From Pinus tabuliformis (Eukaryota > Streptophyta > Pinopsida > Pinales > Pinaceae), in the NCBI GenBank assembly GCA_031772625.1, contig CM062817.1:950785842-950849841 (forward strand): a stretch of 64,000 nucleotides of DNA, in the 5' to 3' direction. Below are positions 35,331-46,094 of this stretch, in pieces (the first letter of the stretch is position 1; every line of letters begins with the position of its first letter). The notes beneath the pieces were generated by a model. That model did not search any database, was not told the DNA's origin, and worked only from the letters and a program-made list of their open reading frames with translations. Made by a program: the position numbers and the translations under genes.

Positions 35331-36751
35331 TACTTGCAGCCAATTGGCTTGGTTCCAAATGGAGGATCAACTAGCTTCCAAGTGCCATTCTTTATGAGGG
35401 CATCATACGCCTTCTGCATCGCTTCTTTCCATTCATCATGAGAAGCAGCTTCTTTGAAGGAAGTTGGTTCAAAATCTATGGACAAGTTCAATTCACAATC
35501 ATAAGTAACATCCATATCAACAGGTGAATTAGAGTTATCTACATCACCTCCATCTTGTCGGTTTGTATTTCTGGTTCCTGTTTTTCCAATTTCATCAGGA
35601 TGAACACTTTCAAGTGTCTTTGTCAGCCACTTTGGGGGACCTTTCTGAGATGGTCCAGGCTGCTCTGTTGATTGAGTTGGGACTGAATCAAGATTGAGTC
35701 TCCTAATTCTATCAATTACATCACTTAAAGCATCATCCGTTGTTGGGGTTTCATGCAGGGGAGATTGTTCTTCAGAAGAAGATTCCACATGTTGTTCTAG
35801 TATAGGAATCCCCCCTTCAAGATGTGGAATCTGATTATCAAACTCTTGAAATGATTTTAGTTTTGTGAATCTATCCAAGCGATCAAGTTGCCGCTAAACA
35901 ACACTGTCAGATTTGGATGATTCAAGAAAAATGGCATCTCTAGATACAACAAACTTTTTATTTACTTCATCATAGAGACGGTATGCTTTAGATGTGTTTG
36001 AATACCCCAGGAAGATACACTTACGACTTCTAGCACCAAGTTTGTTTCTATGTACCTTTGGTATTAAAGCATAACAGGTGGAACCAAAGATCCTGAGATG
36101 TTTTACCGAAGAAACATGTCCATACCACAATTCATAAGGAGTCTTGTTTCTTATAGCACTAGATGGACATCTATTCTTTATATATGCAGCACATAGAACA
36201 GCATCAGCCCAAAACATTATCTTTACATTTTTGAAGAAAAGCATGGATCGTACCATATTCAAAATTGTTCTGTTCATTCTTTCAGCTACACCATTCTGTT
36301 GAGGATTATAAGGCACAGTTGTTTGATGTTTAATCCCATGTTGGCGAAGATAGTGTTCAAATTCGTTTGATGTATATTCTTTTCCATTATGAGTGCGAAT
36401 AGACCCAATATGAGATTGTGCATCATTTTCAATCCACTTATGAAAATTATTGAATGTTTGAAAACCATCAGATTTGTTCTTCAATAAATAAACCCAACAC
36501 ATTCTGGTGTAATCATCAATAAATGTCATGATATATTTATTTCCATTTGCAGAAGGAACAGGCATTGGACCACATAAATCTGAATGAATGAGTTCAAGCT
36601 TCCTATGTGCTCTTGAATGTGAATCATGAAAACACTGTTTGCTATGCTTTCCTAGAATGCAAGCATCACATTGCTTATGTTTTCTAGGAATTGTAGGCAA
36701 ACCAGCAACACCATTTTTCTTCAACAAGGGGAGACTATCATAGTTTAAATG
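35331..36751 (-). pseudogene. Copia D integrase, broken
   Basis: The GAG-pre-integrase/zinc region reads CDACILGKHSKQCFHDS. The core has LELIHSDLCGPMPVPS (first Asp), then SIRTHNGKEYTSNEF, where the second catalytic Asp is His (CAT, plus-strand codon 36389-36391). It then has NPQQNGVAERMNRT (Glu). The family pattern is Asp-Asp-Glu, so this copy should be inactive. Stops lie at about 36749 and 35880. The region 35330-35878 is the variable linker between integrase and reverse transcriptase (acidic, rich in Ser, Pro and Asp), followed by the MQKAYDALIKNGTWKLVD motif that opens the reverse transcriptase region. Confidence 0.9.
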
Positions 36752-38137
36752 TCAAAATCTAGCATGCCATAATAAACTTGACGGAAGTGTACCTTCTTCA
36801 TGAGGAGAAATATATGAGAAATGTTGTGCATGAGTAGAGGTTCCTTGCAGTTTAAGTAGTCTTTCTTCTTCTATACCCCTCATGACAAGTGAGTGGTCAG
36901 ATGCCTTTCTTACCTCAAGCTTTCCATCAAACATGTGAATGGAGTGACCTTGTTGGCGGATGTGGACCAGGGACAGCAAGTTTCCCTTGAGCTGTGGGAG
37001 ATATAGAACATGATCCAGAAGAAAGTCTGGAAGACCAGGCAGTTTAAGCCTGATTGTGCCAAGCCCTGATGGCTTGATTTTTGACTGATCTACAAAGTAT
37101 ACTACTCCATCAACATTATCAGTGAAATCTTCAAAAAAATATTTCCTATGAGTCATATGACAGGTTGCTCCTGAATCAAGCAACCAGTCATTTTTCGAAG
37201 AAGCAAGTGAAGCATTAAATAAATATTCATTTACTCCAATGTTACATTGTGCCTCAATATAGTGATCAGATTTAGGTGCTTTACCTTTGTCTGTGTCATC
37301 AGTTTTATCTTTCTGTTGATTTCTTCTCTGCTCAATTTTGTCCCATGGTAGCTTGCATGTAGAAGCATCATGTGATCCATTTCGTTTGCAGCGAATGCAA
37401 TGCAGATCTGCTTTTCTGCTTGAGAATGTCTGCCCCCCTGCCTCTGAAGTATCTTCCTCTTCCTCTTCGTCCACCTCTTCCTCTTGTAGAATCTTGAGCA
37501 GGATGCTTTTCTTTATGGGCAAGACAAACAGTCTCTTCAGAAGATTCAGGGACTGTCTTCTTTCCAAAGGCTTTCTCTCTTTCAGCAAACTTTTTCAAAA
37601 GAGACTCAAAGGTTATGTCTTTAAGATTTCCATTTGCTTGTAAAGACTCAAGATAATTGAAGTAGGTAGGATAGAGTGCTTTGAGAAAGGCAATAAGAGA
37701 GATATCCAGCTCAACCTTAGTGGATTTAATATCATGCATTATAGACTTTATTTCAGATGCAAGAGCAAGAGGATCATTATTTTTCAGTTCAAGAGTGAAG
37801 AGTTTAATCATGAGCTGAACAACTTCAAGTGCAGAATGTGAATCATAGAGTTCTTTCAGCTTTTGTAAAGCTTCAAAGGCAGTGGAATAGGATGAAATAT
37901 GACGACTTCTTCATTTACAGATGCTGCGATCAATGCATAGGCTTTGCTATTCTTGTTTTCCCAAATGACAAGTTCTTTATCTGATGTAGGCTGCACAGGG
38001 TCTTTGTCTTCTTCTCCGACACACACTCCTTTCCACAACTCATTGTAGATGAGGGTGTGTTTTACCATCCGAGACCATTCTGAATAGTTCTCCTTGCCAG
38101 TGAGAACTATTCCTACCATAGAAATGATTGAATGCAT
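36752..38137 (-). pseudogene. Copia D gag and protease, two frameshifts
   Basis: Gag starts at ATG 38135-38137 with MHSIISMVGIVLTGKENYSE and WSRMVKHTLIYNELW, the usual copia gag opening. Frameshifts lie near 37870 and 37420. The middle frame (37368-37811) has the UBN2-like part LIAFLKALYPTYFNYLESLQ and an Arg/Gly-rich tail. A knuckle CIRCKRNGSHDASTC follows (one residue longer than usual). The protease has WLLDSGATCHMTHRKYFF (about 37180), with the Asp-Ser-Gly triplet intact. The block ends with the GAG-pre-integrase part LPSSLLWHARF, before the stop at about 36749. Confidence 0.85.
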
Positions 38138-39472
38138 TCTGTAAAAGAATGTCTCTGCTAAAAAGAAAACTTCTTTTGATAAAAAAAAACTTCTGCTAAA
38201 AAAATCCTTATGCCACAGCCTTATGCACTTTATTTTCTTCTAACATTTGATAGAAGCATCAGCATTTCTTATATCACTGCAATATTATTATGTTTTGAAA
38301 AATGCGCAATGGAATATATCACTTCAATATATATATCAATGCAAAACTTATTATGAAAGCAGCGCAATATATAAAGCTTTTGAATGATACAAATGTTTTG
38401 AACAATACTGAACACTTTCAAATATCCCAGCAGCTTCTTGTCAAGAATGCATGGAAAACGACCCTCTCGATCCTTTCCACTCCAAGTATAAGTATAATAT
38501 CTTTATGCGGACCTATCCGAGCATTCTAAGATGATTTCAAGAAACCAGTCTCTTGCAAAGAGGCGGCCAAGATGATCAAATCTATCAGATTTCAGTAATT
38601 GTGATAACGTGATAGATTAGCATAAAACTATGCACATTCATATAAAGAGACAAAATCATGCTAGATCAAAAGCAAGATAGCTGCTTTTGTTTTTCCCTTC
38701 CTTTTCTTTTAATGTTTGCGCGACAACTGGAGCATCTCAAAGCATTGGAGGCCATCGAACTCTGGTGCAATCTTTATATACTTGGAGCCCTTTCCAATAT
38801 CCACCACCATGTTATATACACAGAACATAAATCAAATGAATGGATACCATGTGATGTCCAAGTCGCAACACCTCAGGCAAAGGCTTACCAGGCTGGGGAC
38901 ACGTTATAACTCCTCGCAGAAGGAAATGCACTATCTCATCGGTGCTCGTTCACTGGAGCTCTGGAAAAGGGTTACGGCTATCTGAGCACGGCTGTAGTCA
39001 CGGGACTGGCATTTTGGTATCTTTTCATTTTGGTCGGAAGCTAGCTTCAAATCTTTGCATGCAAATTATCTCGTCTCCGCGGTGAATATCTGAACAATTC
39101 AGGCATGGTTGCAGTAACGTAAGATATCGGAGGTCATGGCAATCAGGAAAATCATGAAGGTTGATCGAACCGAATCCTCTTCCGGTGAAACGCCTAATCC
39201 ATTAGCAGCCATAGAATTGGTTTCACCTACTGCTACTCCGCAAGTGGTAGACGACAGATGGAGAGGGAGGAGAGCGAGAACAGGCCGCAGAACAATGAAT
39301 GACTCTTGACCGATACTCAGAGACCTAAAGACACGCATGACAGAGGCATTATGGCAAACGTTCAGGTAGAGCGCGAGTGAAACGTTCAGGCAGACGTGTC
39401 AGGCAAACGTTCAGGCAGAGGCATTATGGCGAGAGGAGTTACAAGGAATCTGGGACCTGTGCTCTGATACCA
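38138..39472 (-). other. Copia D leader and primer-binding site
   Basis: An unusually long (about 1.3 kb) non-coding leader between the 5' LTR and gag. The initiator-Met primer-binding site is at 39452-39472. Near it, ACGTTCAGG(C/T)AGA is repeated three times (about 39358-39420), and GGCATTATGGC occurs twice (39345 and 39420). Confidence 0.75.
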
Positions 39473-39630
39473 TGTCAGGCCAGGGTAACTCCAGAATGGG
39501 CAGAGAAAATCTGATTGCATAATTCATTAGCTAACTATCATTTATATACATAAATGGGACGGATCAGTTCATCTTCTTGATGACTGTTCGCGTTCCAGTT
39601 CACCCATCCGTTGAGGATTAGGTGTCAACA
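39473..39630 (-). repeat. Copia D 5' LTR (right)
   Basis: 158 bp, matching 33766-33923; followed by the duplication TGACT at 39631-39635. Confidence 0.95.
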
Positions 39631-39635
39631 TGACT

Positions 39636-40000
39636 CTTATGGAAGTGGCATCATGGAATTAGCCAAGTAACTACATACGACCAATTGCATCACTTGGGTA
39701 TGATATTAGTGAACATCTTGGTGCACTTATGTAGAGACATTGTAGAAGGAAACACCAAGTCACTATAGGTCATCAACATAGGTTAACATCATCGCTTTGG
39801 TCAGGTAACTCTTAGCTTCCCAATGTTCTTATCTAGTACTCATTTTATTTGATGAATGTAGCATGTTTATAAAAAAGAATTGTAAGTGGATCTTTTTGGT
39901 CATCCACCTTTATGAACATATTGAGATAAAATTTTCCTGTTTCGATAAATATAGCACTTTTGTGTGGAAAGCACAAATAGATCAATCGTCAATAATTTTT
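39636..40000. other. Non-coding spacer
   Basis: Continuation of the DNA that D interrupted. No gene or clear repeat is seen. Confidence 0.5.
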
Positions 40001-40199
40001 ATTTGAAAGAAAATTGCAAAGTTCTCCATAGACATGGAGAAATAAATCTAGCTACCAACAATGCACAATAAATTATTTCCTCCATATTCACTGAGTTTTA
40101 ATTTGAAAGAAAATTGCAAAGTTCTCCACAGGCATGTAGAAATAAATCAAACTACCAACAATGCATGATAAATTCTTTCCTCCATATTCACTGAGTTGG
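40001..40199. repeat. Tandem duplication, 100-bp unit
   Basis: ATTTGAAAGAAAATTGCAAA begins at 40001 and again at 40101. The units match closely through CCTCCATATTCACTGAGTT, with a few substitutions. Confidence 0.85.
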
Positions 40200-40265
40200 A
40201 GCAAACTAATGGCTCTCATAATGCAAAAGTCATCAATCAATCGTCTCATTTTAAAAAACAATAGT

Positions 40266-41870
40266 CTAACTCTTTGGAGGTTGACTATATTAGATTTTAT
40301 TTTCTAAACTTTCTTAGCTAGTGACACTCTTTCTCTTTCCTCCAACAACCTTAGCACAATGAACTCTTTACAATCAGGGTTTGTGGAGGAGGTAACTACT
40401 TATCATAATCATAACCCAATGAAGATTGACGACCTAAACCCCACTAATTCAAAAGAGGGTTAGGAAGCATAAAAACATGTCTACCATGATTGGTTTTGAA
40501 TGTTTTTTGGAATTCTATGTTTTATGTGTCAATTTGTGAAACAAGCAACAAATAGTGATACCTAAAACCATTCTTTAAAAAATACGTTATCATATATGAT
40601 ACACACGAGATCTATACCTAAACCCCACTAATTCAAAAGAGGGCTAGGAAGCATAAAAACATGTATACTGTGATTTCTTTTAAATGTTTTTTGGAATTCT
40701 ATGTTTTATGTGTCAATTTGCGAAACAAGCAACAAATAGTGATACCTAAAACCCTTCTTTAAAAAATACGTTATCATATATGATACACACGAGATCTATA
40801 GTTTTAGTGCAATATTTGAACATTGCTTGTCTAGATAAAATGATATTTTAAGAAATTATGTTTTGGTTTTAAAAAAAGATAAATTGCTGAATTTAAAAAT
40901 TAACCAATTATTAAAAGTTGATATAATTTCACAATTGTAATGAGTTAATTAATTAAGATTTTAGGTTATTAATAAAAATAGTAAAAAAATGGTTTTACAA
41001 ATTTTGAATTTATATTTGTAACTAAATCATATATAATTTTAACTAATTTTTTTATAAAAAAAAATTATATTTTGGAAAATTTTAAATATATTTTTTCATA
41101 TGCATATAAGTAATTATTATTTTTCAAATAAAAAACCTTTTAATTAAAAAAAAAAAAAAGTTAAAAAGTTTGGTTTCTTCCCATTTTACATAAACAATAA
41201 GCTAACTCTTTGGAGGTTGAGTGTAATACACTTTATTTTGTCGATCTCCCTTAGCAAGTGACACTCTTTCTCTTGCCACCAACAACGTTAGGTCTATGAA
41301 CTCTTTGCAAGAAGGGTTCATGGAGAAGGAAACTACCTATCAATATCACGACCCAACGGGCACTGAAGACCTAAACCCCACGCATTCAAAAGAGTAGTAG
41401 GAAACATAAGACAATGTCTACCCCAATCGGTTTTGATTTTTTTTTCGAATTGTTAATTTTTTGTGTCAATTTGGAAACAAGCAACAAAATTCTGGTTTAA
41501 AAAATGGATTATCAGGTACTATGGATACTCTAGATATACCATTTTAGTGTAATTTCTGAGTTTTATTAGCCTCCATGAAATAACATTTTAAGGAATTATG
41601 TTTTGGTTAAAAAAAATAAATTATTTAGTTTAATCATTTATGCATTATTAATAAACAAATATGTAAATTAATAATTATAATTAATTAACTAATTAATTTA
41701 AAAAATTATTAATATAAATACTAAAAAATTAAATTTTATTAATTTGATTTTTTACTAAATTATATATAATTTTTATTACCTTTCTATAAATATGGTATAT
41801 TTTTAAATTTTTTTATATACATATAATTAATTACTTACTCTTTTAAAATATAAAAAAAGTATATATATAT
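40266..41870. repeat. Diverged duplication, offset 936 bp, with a nested 184-bp tandem copy
   Basis: CTAACTCTTTGGAGGTTGA starts at 40266 and 41202, and the flanking DNA stays similar for several hundred bp into the AT-rich part (GAATTATGTTTTGGTT recurs). Inside the first copy, a 184-bp unit starting CCTAAACCCCACTAATTC at 40433 is repeated at 40617 with about 95 percent or better identity by eye. The second large copy has only one diverged version of that unit, so the 184-bp duplication is younger. Confidence 0.8.
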
Positions 41871-42860
41871 ATATATATATGTTTCCCTCCCCTAAATAGT
41901 CTCAAACATTTAAAAGTTATAATTTATTAATATCACTATTCAAATTTAGCTTATTGAAAATTATCATCATTTTTGGCAGATTATTGATTTCTTAAGATAG
42001 ATAGAACATAATCCTTAATGCAATTACTTACCACAATATTGAAAGCGGAAAATCAATAAACTTAGATTTTGTGTGCCAGTGGTGAAGTTGTTTTACGTGG
42101 AAGACTATGGAGTTCCGATGATGAAACCGAAACGTAGTGTTCAATAGCCATCCCTAATGTTGTGGATGAACTTAAAACCTCATGGACGCAGGGTTGCTTT
42201 TAGCATGCCATTAGAATGATTTAAATTCGATGAAATCAGATAAAAGCAATCCGAGTGACTGGGAATGTTGTTCATAACAATACACAAATTAATGTACGGT
42301 GAAAGTCCATTAAAATATGTAAGATACAAAAGATCTACTCTTCATCTTTTTGTAATAAACTAATTCCGTACTCGCACAAATTTCATCATCAAATATTGCC
42401 TTCTTGTAGGACTTTTAACAAGTTTAAACTGATCCAAACATAACCCCTCAAATCTTGCACACATTTCAGCCATTTTCGCTGTGAATTTCTCCAGCCAAAA
42501 TCCCTCAATATCAATGAATGAGTGAATTATGCCAGTGAAAAATGAGCAGGTCCATCAGAATGAATGATGATGGAGAGAATAGAAGGTAAGATATGCATAT
42601 GCATACCTTGATTCTCCACAGAATAGGAACTAAAAGGCAGAGCCGGAAATAGAGTTCACTTAAGACAATCCAATAAGGGAGCCTTTCCCTAGTAGGATCT
42701 GGTTGGCTTGTTTTGAAAAGAATTTAGTGCACAGTGAGTTATCACACGATGGTTGGCATGCAAACAACACGATGATTAGGGAAGTAAGAGCTGCTCATAT
42801 CAAATTGAAGTCATTTTGAAATAAAGAATGTTGGGCTTTTTCTAATTTAAAATTTGAAAA
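41858..42860. other. TA microsatellite and non-coding DNA
   Basis: A short TA run lies at about 41860-41881. The following 1 kb has mixed composition without a recognisable gene. Confidence 0.5.
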
Positions 42861-43123
42861 TGTTGAATATGTAACTAATGTTTCCATGTGTTTTAGCTTA
42901 TTTCTAGTTGTAATTGTGAGTTCATAGGTGTCAATCTAGAAGTTGTCATTTCCTATGTGTATGGGTTGTAATTGTGTCACGTGAGAGTCATAGATCCTCT
43001 ATCTTACGATTTAGATTCATCAACATCTATGAATTATATCTTACATATGTAAATATTGTGATCAATAAAGGAGTGAACTCTGATTTGTGTGTGTAATAAT
43101 GCACTCTCTTTAAATTTCTAACA
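42861..43123 (+). repeat. Single copia-type LTR (H) with primer-binding site
   Basis: TGTTGAATATG...TTTCTAACA (263 bp) is followed by CAGTATCAGAGTAGGTTCTTGC at 43124, which resembles the initiator-Met primer-binding site TGGTATCAGAGC with two changes in the first part. The LTR carries AATAAAGG near 43062. I find no second copy in the window, so this is a truncated element in plus orientation, later interrupted by element E at 43638. Confidence 0.6.
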
Positions 43124-43632
43124 CAGTATCAGAGTAGGTTCTTGCTTGATTCCTTTGTGGTAAGGTCACGAAGAGGTTAGGAAGATGTGAACATTGTGAT
43201 AATAATTGATTAGATTAAGTGTAGTTTAGATGTGTGCTTGTTTTTGTTTCGTTCCTATTAAGATTTTTGTGTAGATTTGTTTTTGTGAAGATCTAGAGTC
43301 CAAGAAAAATTGTTGGATGTGATTGAGAGAAGCCGAAATATCAAATCATCGTCCAAGAGTATTGTACACGTGTTGTTGTCAAGAGAACGCAGTACTCAGG
43401 GCCGAGTGCTGCAATGTTTGTCATTGATATTAAAAGAGTGAACATGTTGATTCCCTGGCACATAAAATAGGGGGGCGACATGCTCCAGATATAAAAAAAT
43501 AAAAATAAAAATTGAGGAACTGTTGAAGCAAAATCTATGTTTTATTTACGACTATTGCAGGTGCATTGTGTGGATACATGGCCACTATTTTCAATCTCAG
43601 CAAGCTTCAATCATCGGATATCAACCACAATG
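43124..43632 (+). other. Leader-like DNA after LTR H, with possible splice-acceptor-like site
   Basis: Purine-rich DNA after the primer-binding site. At 43545-43560 TTTACGACTATTGCAG looks like a branch point, pyrimidine stretch and AG. The frame starting at 43537 (MFYLRLLQVHCVDTWPLFSI) is open up to the element E insertion and continues in register at 62245 for about 40 codons. It may be chance. Confidence 0.3.
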
Positions 43633-43637
43633 AATTC

Positions 43638-43970
43638 TGATAAAAGCAAAGACAGACACACTCGAGATAAACACACTCCAAAACGTACCTACAACTGCAA
43701 AATTTCATTAACATATGCGAGACTCGAGTGGATGATATCTGATTTGTTGATCCCTCTGATTTATAATAGGAATTAAGTCAGTTACATCAAATAAACAAAT
43801 AATTTTCTAGGTGGTGGTGGCCCTTAGAATTCAATCAATGTTGGTCTTTCAGATTTGAGGAGGTGAGGCGGTGTGATCAGGTGGCGACGACTCTTTGGAG
43901 TTTGAAGCATCATGGCAGTGTGCGGCGATGACAACGGAAGACGACTTGAAATAATTAATTATTCTTACAT
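43638..43970 (-). repeat. Element E 3' LTR (left)
   Basis: TGATAAAAGC...TTATTCTTACA; aligns with 61923-62239, including GGAATTAAGTC(A/G)GTTACATCAAAT and TTTGAGGAGGTGAG. Confidence 0.9.
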
Positions 43971-44277
43971 TCTCCCCCTTAATTATTTCACAAGAAAGAA
44001 CAAATTTTTGCTATCAAATCAAAATTTCGTTACATCATGCATACCCCTATGTTTTCCCTGTGAGTTTCAAACAATTCTTTTCCCAAGGGTTTTGTAAATA
44101 TGTCTGGAAACTAGTCTTTTGATCTGCAGAAGTCCATACATATTTCATTATTGTCTACTAATTCTCAAATGGAATGATACCTCATATCAATATGTTTACT
44201 CTTATGATGGAAAACATGATTTCTTGATAATGCAATAGTAGACCTGTTGTCACAGGAAATTTGAGTTGTTTTTTTCT
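43971..44277 (-). pseudogene. Element E RNase H C-terminus (cut off by F)
   Basis: On the minus strand, after the junction with the right-hand part, it reads TQISCDNRSTIALSRNHVFH, SKHIDMRYHSIRELV and FPDIFTKPLGKELF, the end of a copia RNase H with its ADIFTK-type ending. One stop precedes FPDIF. The polypurine tract lies at about 43971-43985. Confidence 0.8.
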
Positions 44278-44282
44278 GTTCA

Positions 44283-46094
44283 TGATCTGAATGGGGAACT
44301 TAATGTTTGTTGTGCTAAATTCCAATTCATAATAGTAAACAAAGTGCTTGAGGATTATGAGGTAAATTGCAGGTTAATCATGAGTTTTTATGTCCTTATA
44401 TGTAATTCATGAGCTTAAAACATGAATTAAAAAAGCATTGAACAACAACATAATAGTAATACACTCAACAATTGATAAAGGAGTTCACCCCTCCTAGGTT
44501 GTGTCTCCTTGGTCCAACTTCCAATGGCTTGACCCAATCTCATTATGCTCAAAATACCTCAGTCATGAAGAGTACATAAAGTGTGTTGACTAAAAGATTG
44601 GCTAGTTTCCTCTTCAAGGAAACATTCTCTTGCAAATAACTCTCACTCTAAAAACATGACAACCTACAGTCAGTCATGAAACAATCCGCAATAAAAAGTT
44701 CTCTCAAATCAAGACCCCATACTCCATCTCACAATGACCATAACAAGTAAAACAATTCACTTGAAGTACTAAAAGAGAAATTTACTCAAAGACATAATGA
44801 GAAAAGAGAAACATGAGCTACACTATAGATGTCTCAACTCTTGTAGAAAACATATGAAGGCTAGAAAACCCCTACAAGGTCCTCTCCATTCTCGAAATCC
44901 TTCAAGAATGGATTCAATCCACTGGTTGATCCTAGCACCCATAGACTCAAACCTGTAAAAAGTCTCTTTAGAAATGCTTCAATGGCTTTGAAACATGTTC
45001 CATTGGCTTTAGAAGACCCAATAATACCTGTCTAGCCTCTTCATGCTCATGAAAATAAAGAAAAACTCAAGAAGATATGAGCTTCCCTAGCCTTTCTGCT
45101 AGTCATTCTACAATTTCCCCAAAATCTGGCACCGTTCCTACAATTTTGCCCCAAAATCCACTAACGAGGAACTAATTCCACCAAATTCCAGATGAAATTG
45201 TCGAAGTGTTTAAACGACCTCCATGGCCCTAAATCCGAAAATCGTGGCCATATTTCCACCACACGTCCTAGGGTTGGCCATCGTGGCTCGCCCCTTAACT
45301 CCACTCAGTGGTTAAGGTTAGCATCGATGGTCAAGGCGGAGTTGTTTTCATACGCTAACTGTTGGAAGTTGTTGTGATTTTGATGGTTGTGTTAGATGGC
45401 ACTGTTTGAGGTGGTTACATGGCACAGCTGCAGCACCGGTGGTTACGGTTAGTGTTGCGGTGGTTATGGCTAGTGGTCTTGGGACGATGTCACATGGGAG
45501 ATCTCATTTGTAGTTTAGCATATAACACTAACCCTAGTCTGCGGATCAAGGTCAGGGTTAACCAGAGTCCCCACCCTTCATATATGCACCATAAAACATA
45601 AATATGTATTGTGCCCCATCTTAAAAAAAGCAACACGTGTGGTGTAGTGGTGGAGGCTTTGGACTTGTGATTGGAGGTTGTGTGTTCAAACCTCGGTAGT
45701 TTAATTATGACATTACCATAAATTTTGGTGGCCCATGGGCTACCACATGGTCGTCCGTGGCCGCGCTTGGCCACGGTAAAATCCACAAACTAATAATATT
45801 CCGCCATTTTAAACCAATGAAACCCAATTAGATGTACAGTCACCTACCATGTTAGTAGCCTATTCAACTTGCCACATCAACAGTATGTACTGTTGACTGT
45901 GCAGTGCTATTGATTTTTCCGTCAGATTCGCCTATTTGAGAAAAGGGACAGAATATGTTTCTGGGAGCATACGGTGTATGTTTTGTGCAAAACAAGTTGC
46001 GCCTCATTTAGGAGGACAAGAACTACATGGTTGTTTAGGTTCCACATGGAACCAACAACTTTGAATTTTGAGAAAAATTTTGAGCTCCGGATCA
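44283..46094 (-). repeat. Element F 3' LTR (left)
   Basis: 1,812 bp, pairs with 48338-50199 (1,862 bp). The difference in length comes from several small indels. Both contain TTTGTTGTGCTAAATTCCAATTC near the left and GCTCC(G/A)GATCA at the right. Confidence 0.9.

Larger units (their letters stand above)
33766..39630 (-). mobile_element. Copia element D, complete but dead
   Basis: A 5,865-bp Ty1/copia element on the minus strand. The two LTRs are 158 bp each and start TGTCAGG and end GTCAACA. The target duplication is TGACT at 33761-33765 and 39631-39635. The 5' LTR (right) is followed directly by a primer-binding site for initiator-Met tRNA (minus strand TGGTATCAGAGCACAGG). The 3' LTR is preceded by the polypurine tract TTAAGGGGGGAA. 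The LTRs differ at three positions only. The polyprotein order is gag, protease, integrase, reverse transcriptase, RNase H. It has four in-frame stops in pol and two frameshifts in gag. Confidence 0.95.

Noticed and set aside
43521-43637. LTR of element E starting at TGTTGAAGC (43521)
   Set aside because: The AATTC duplication and the priming site at the right LTR place the start at 43638.
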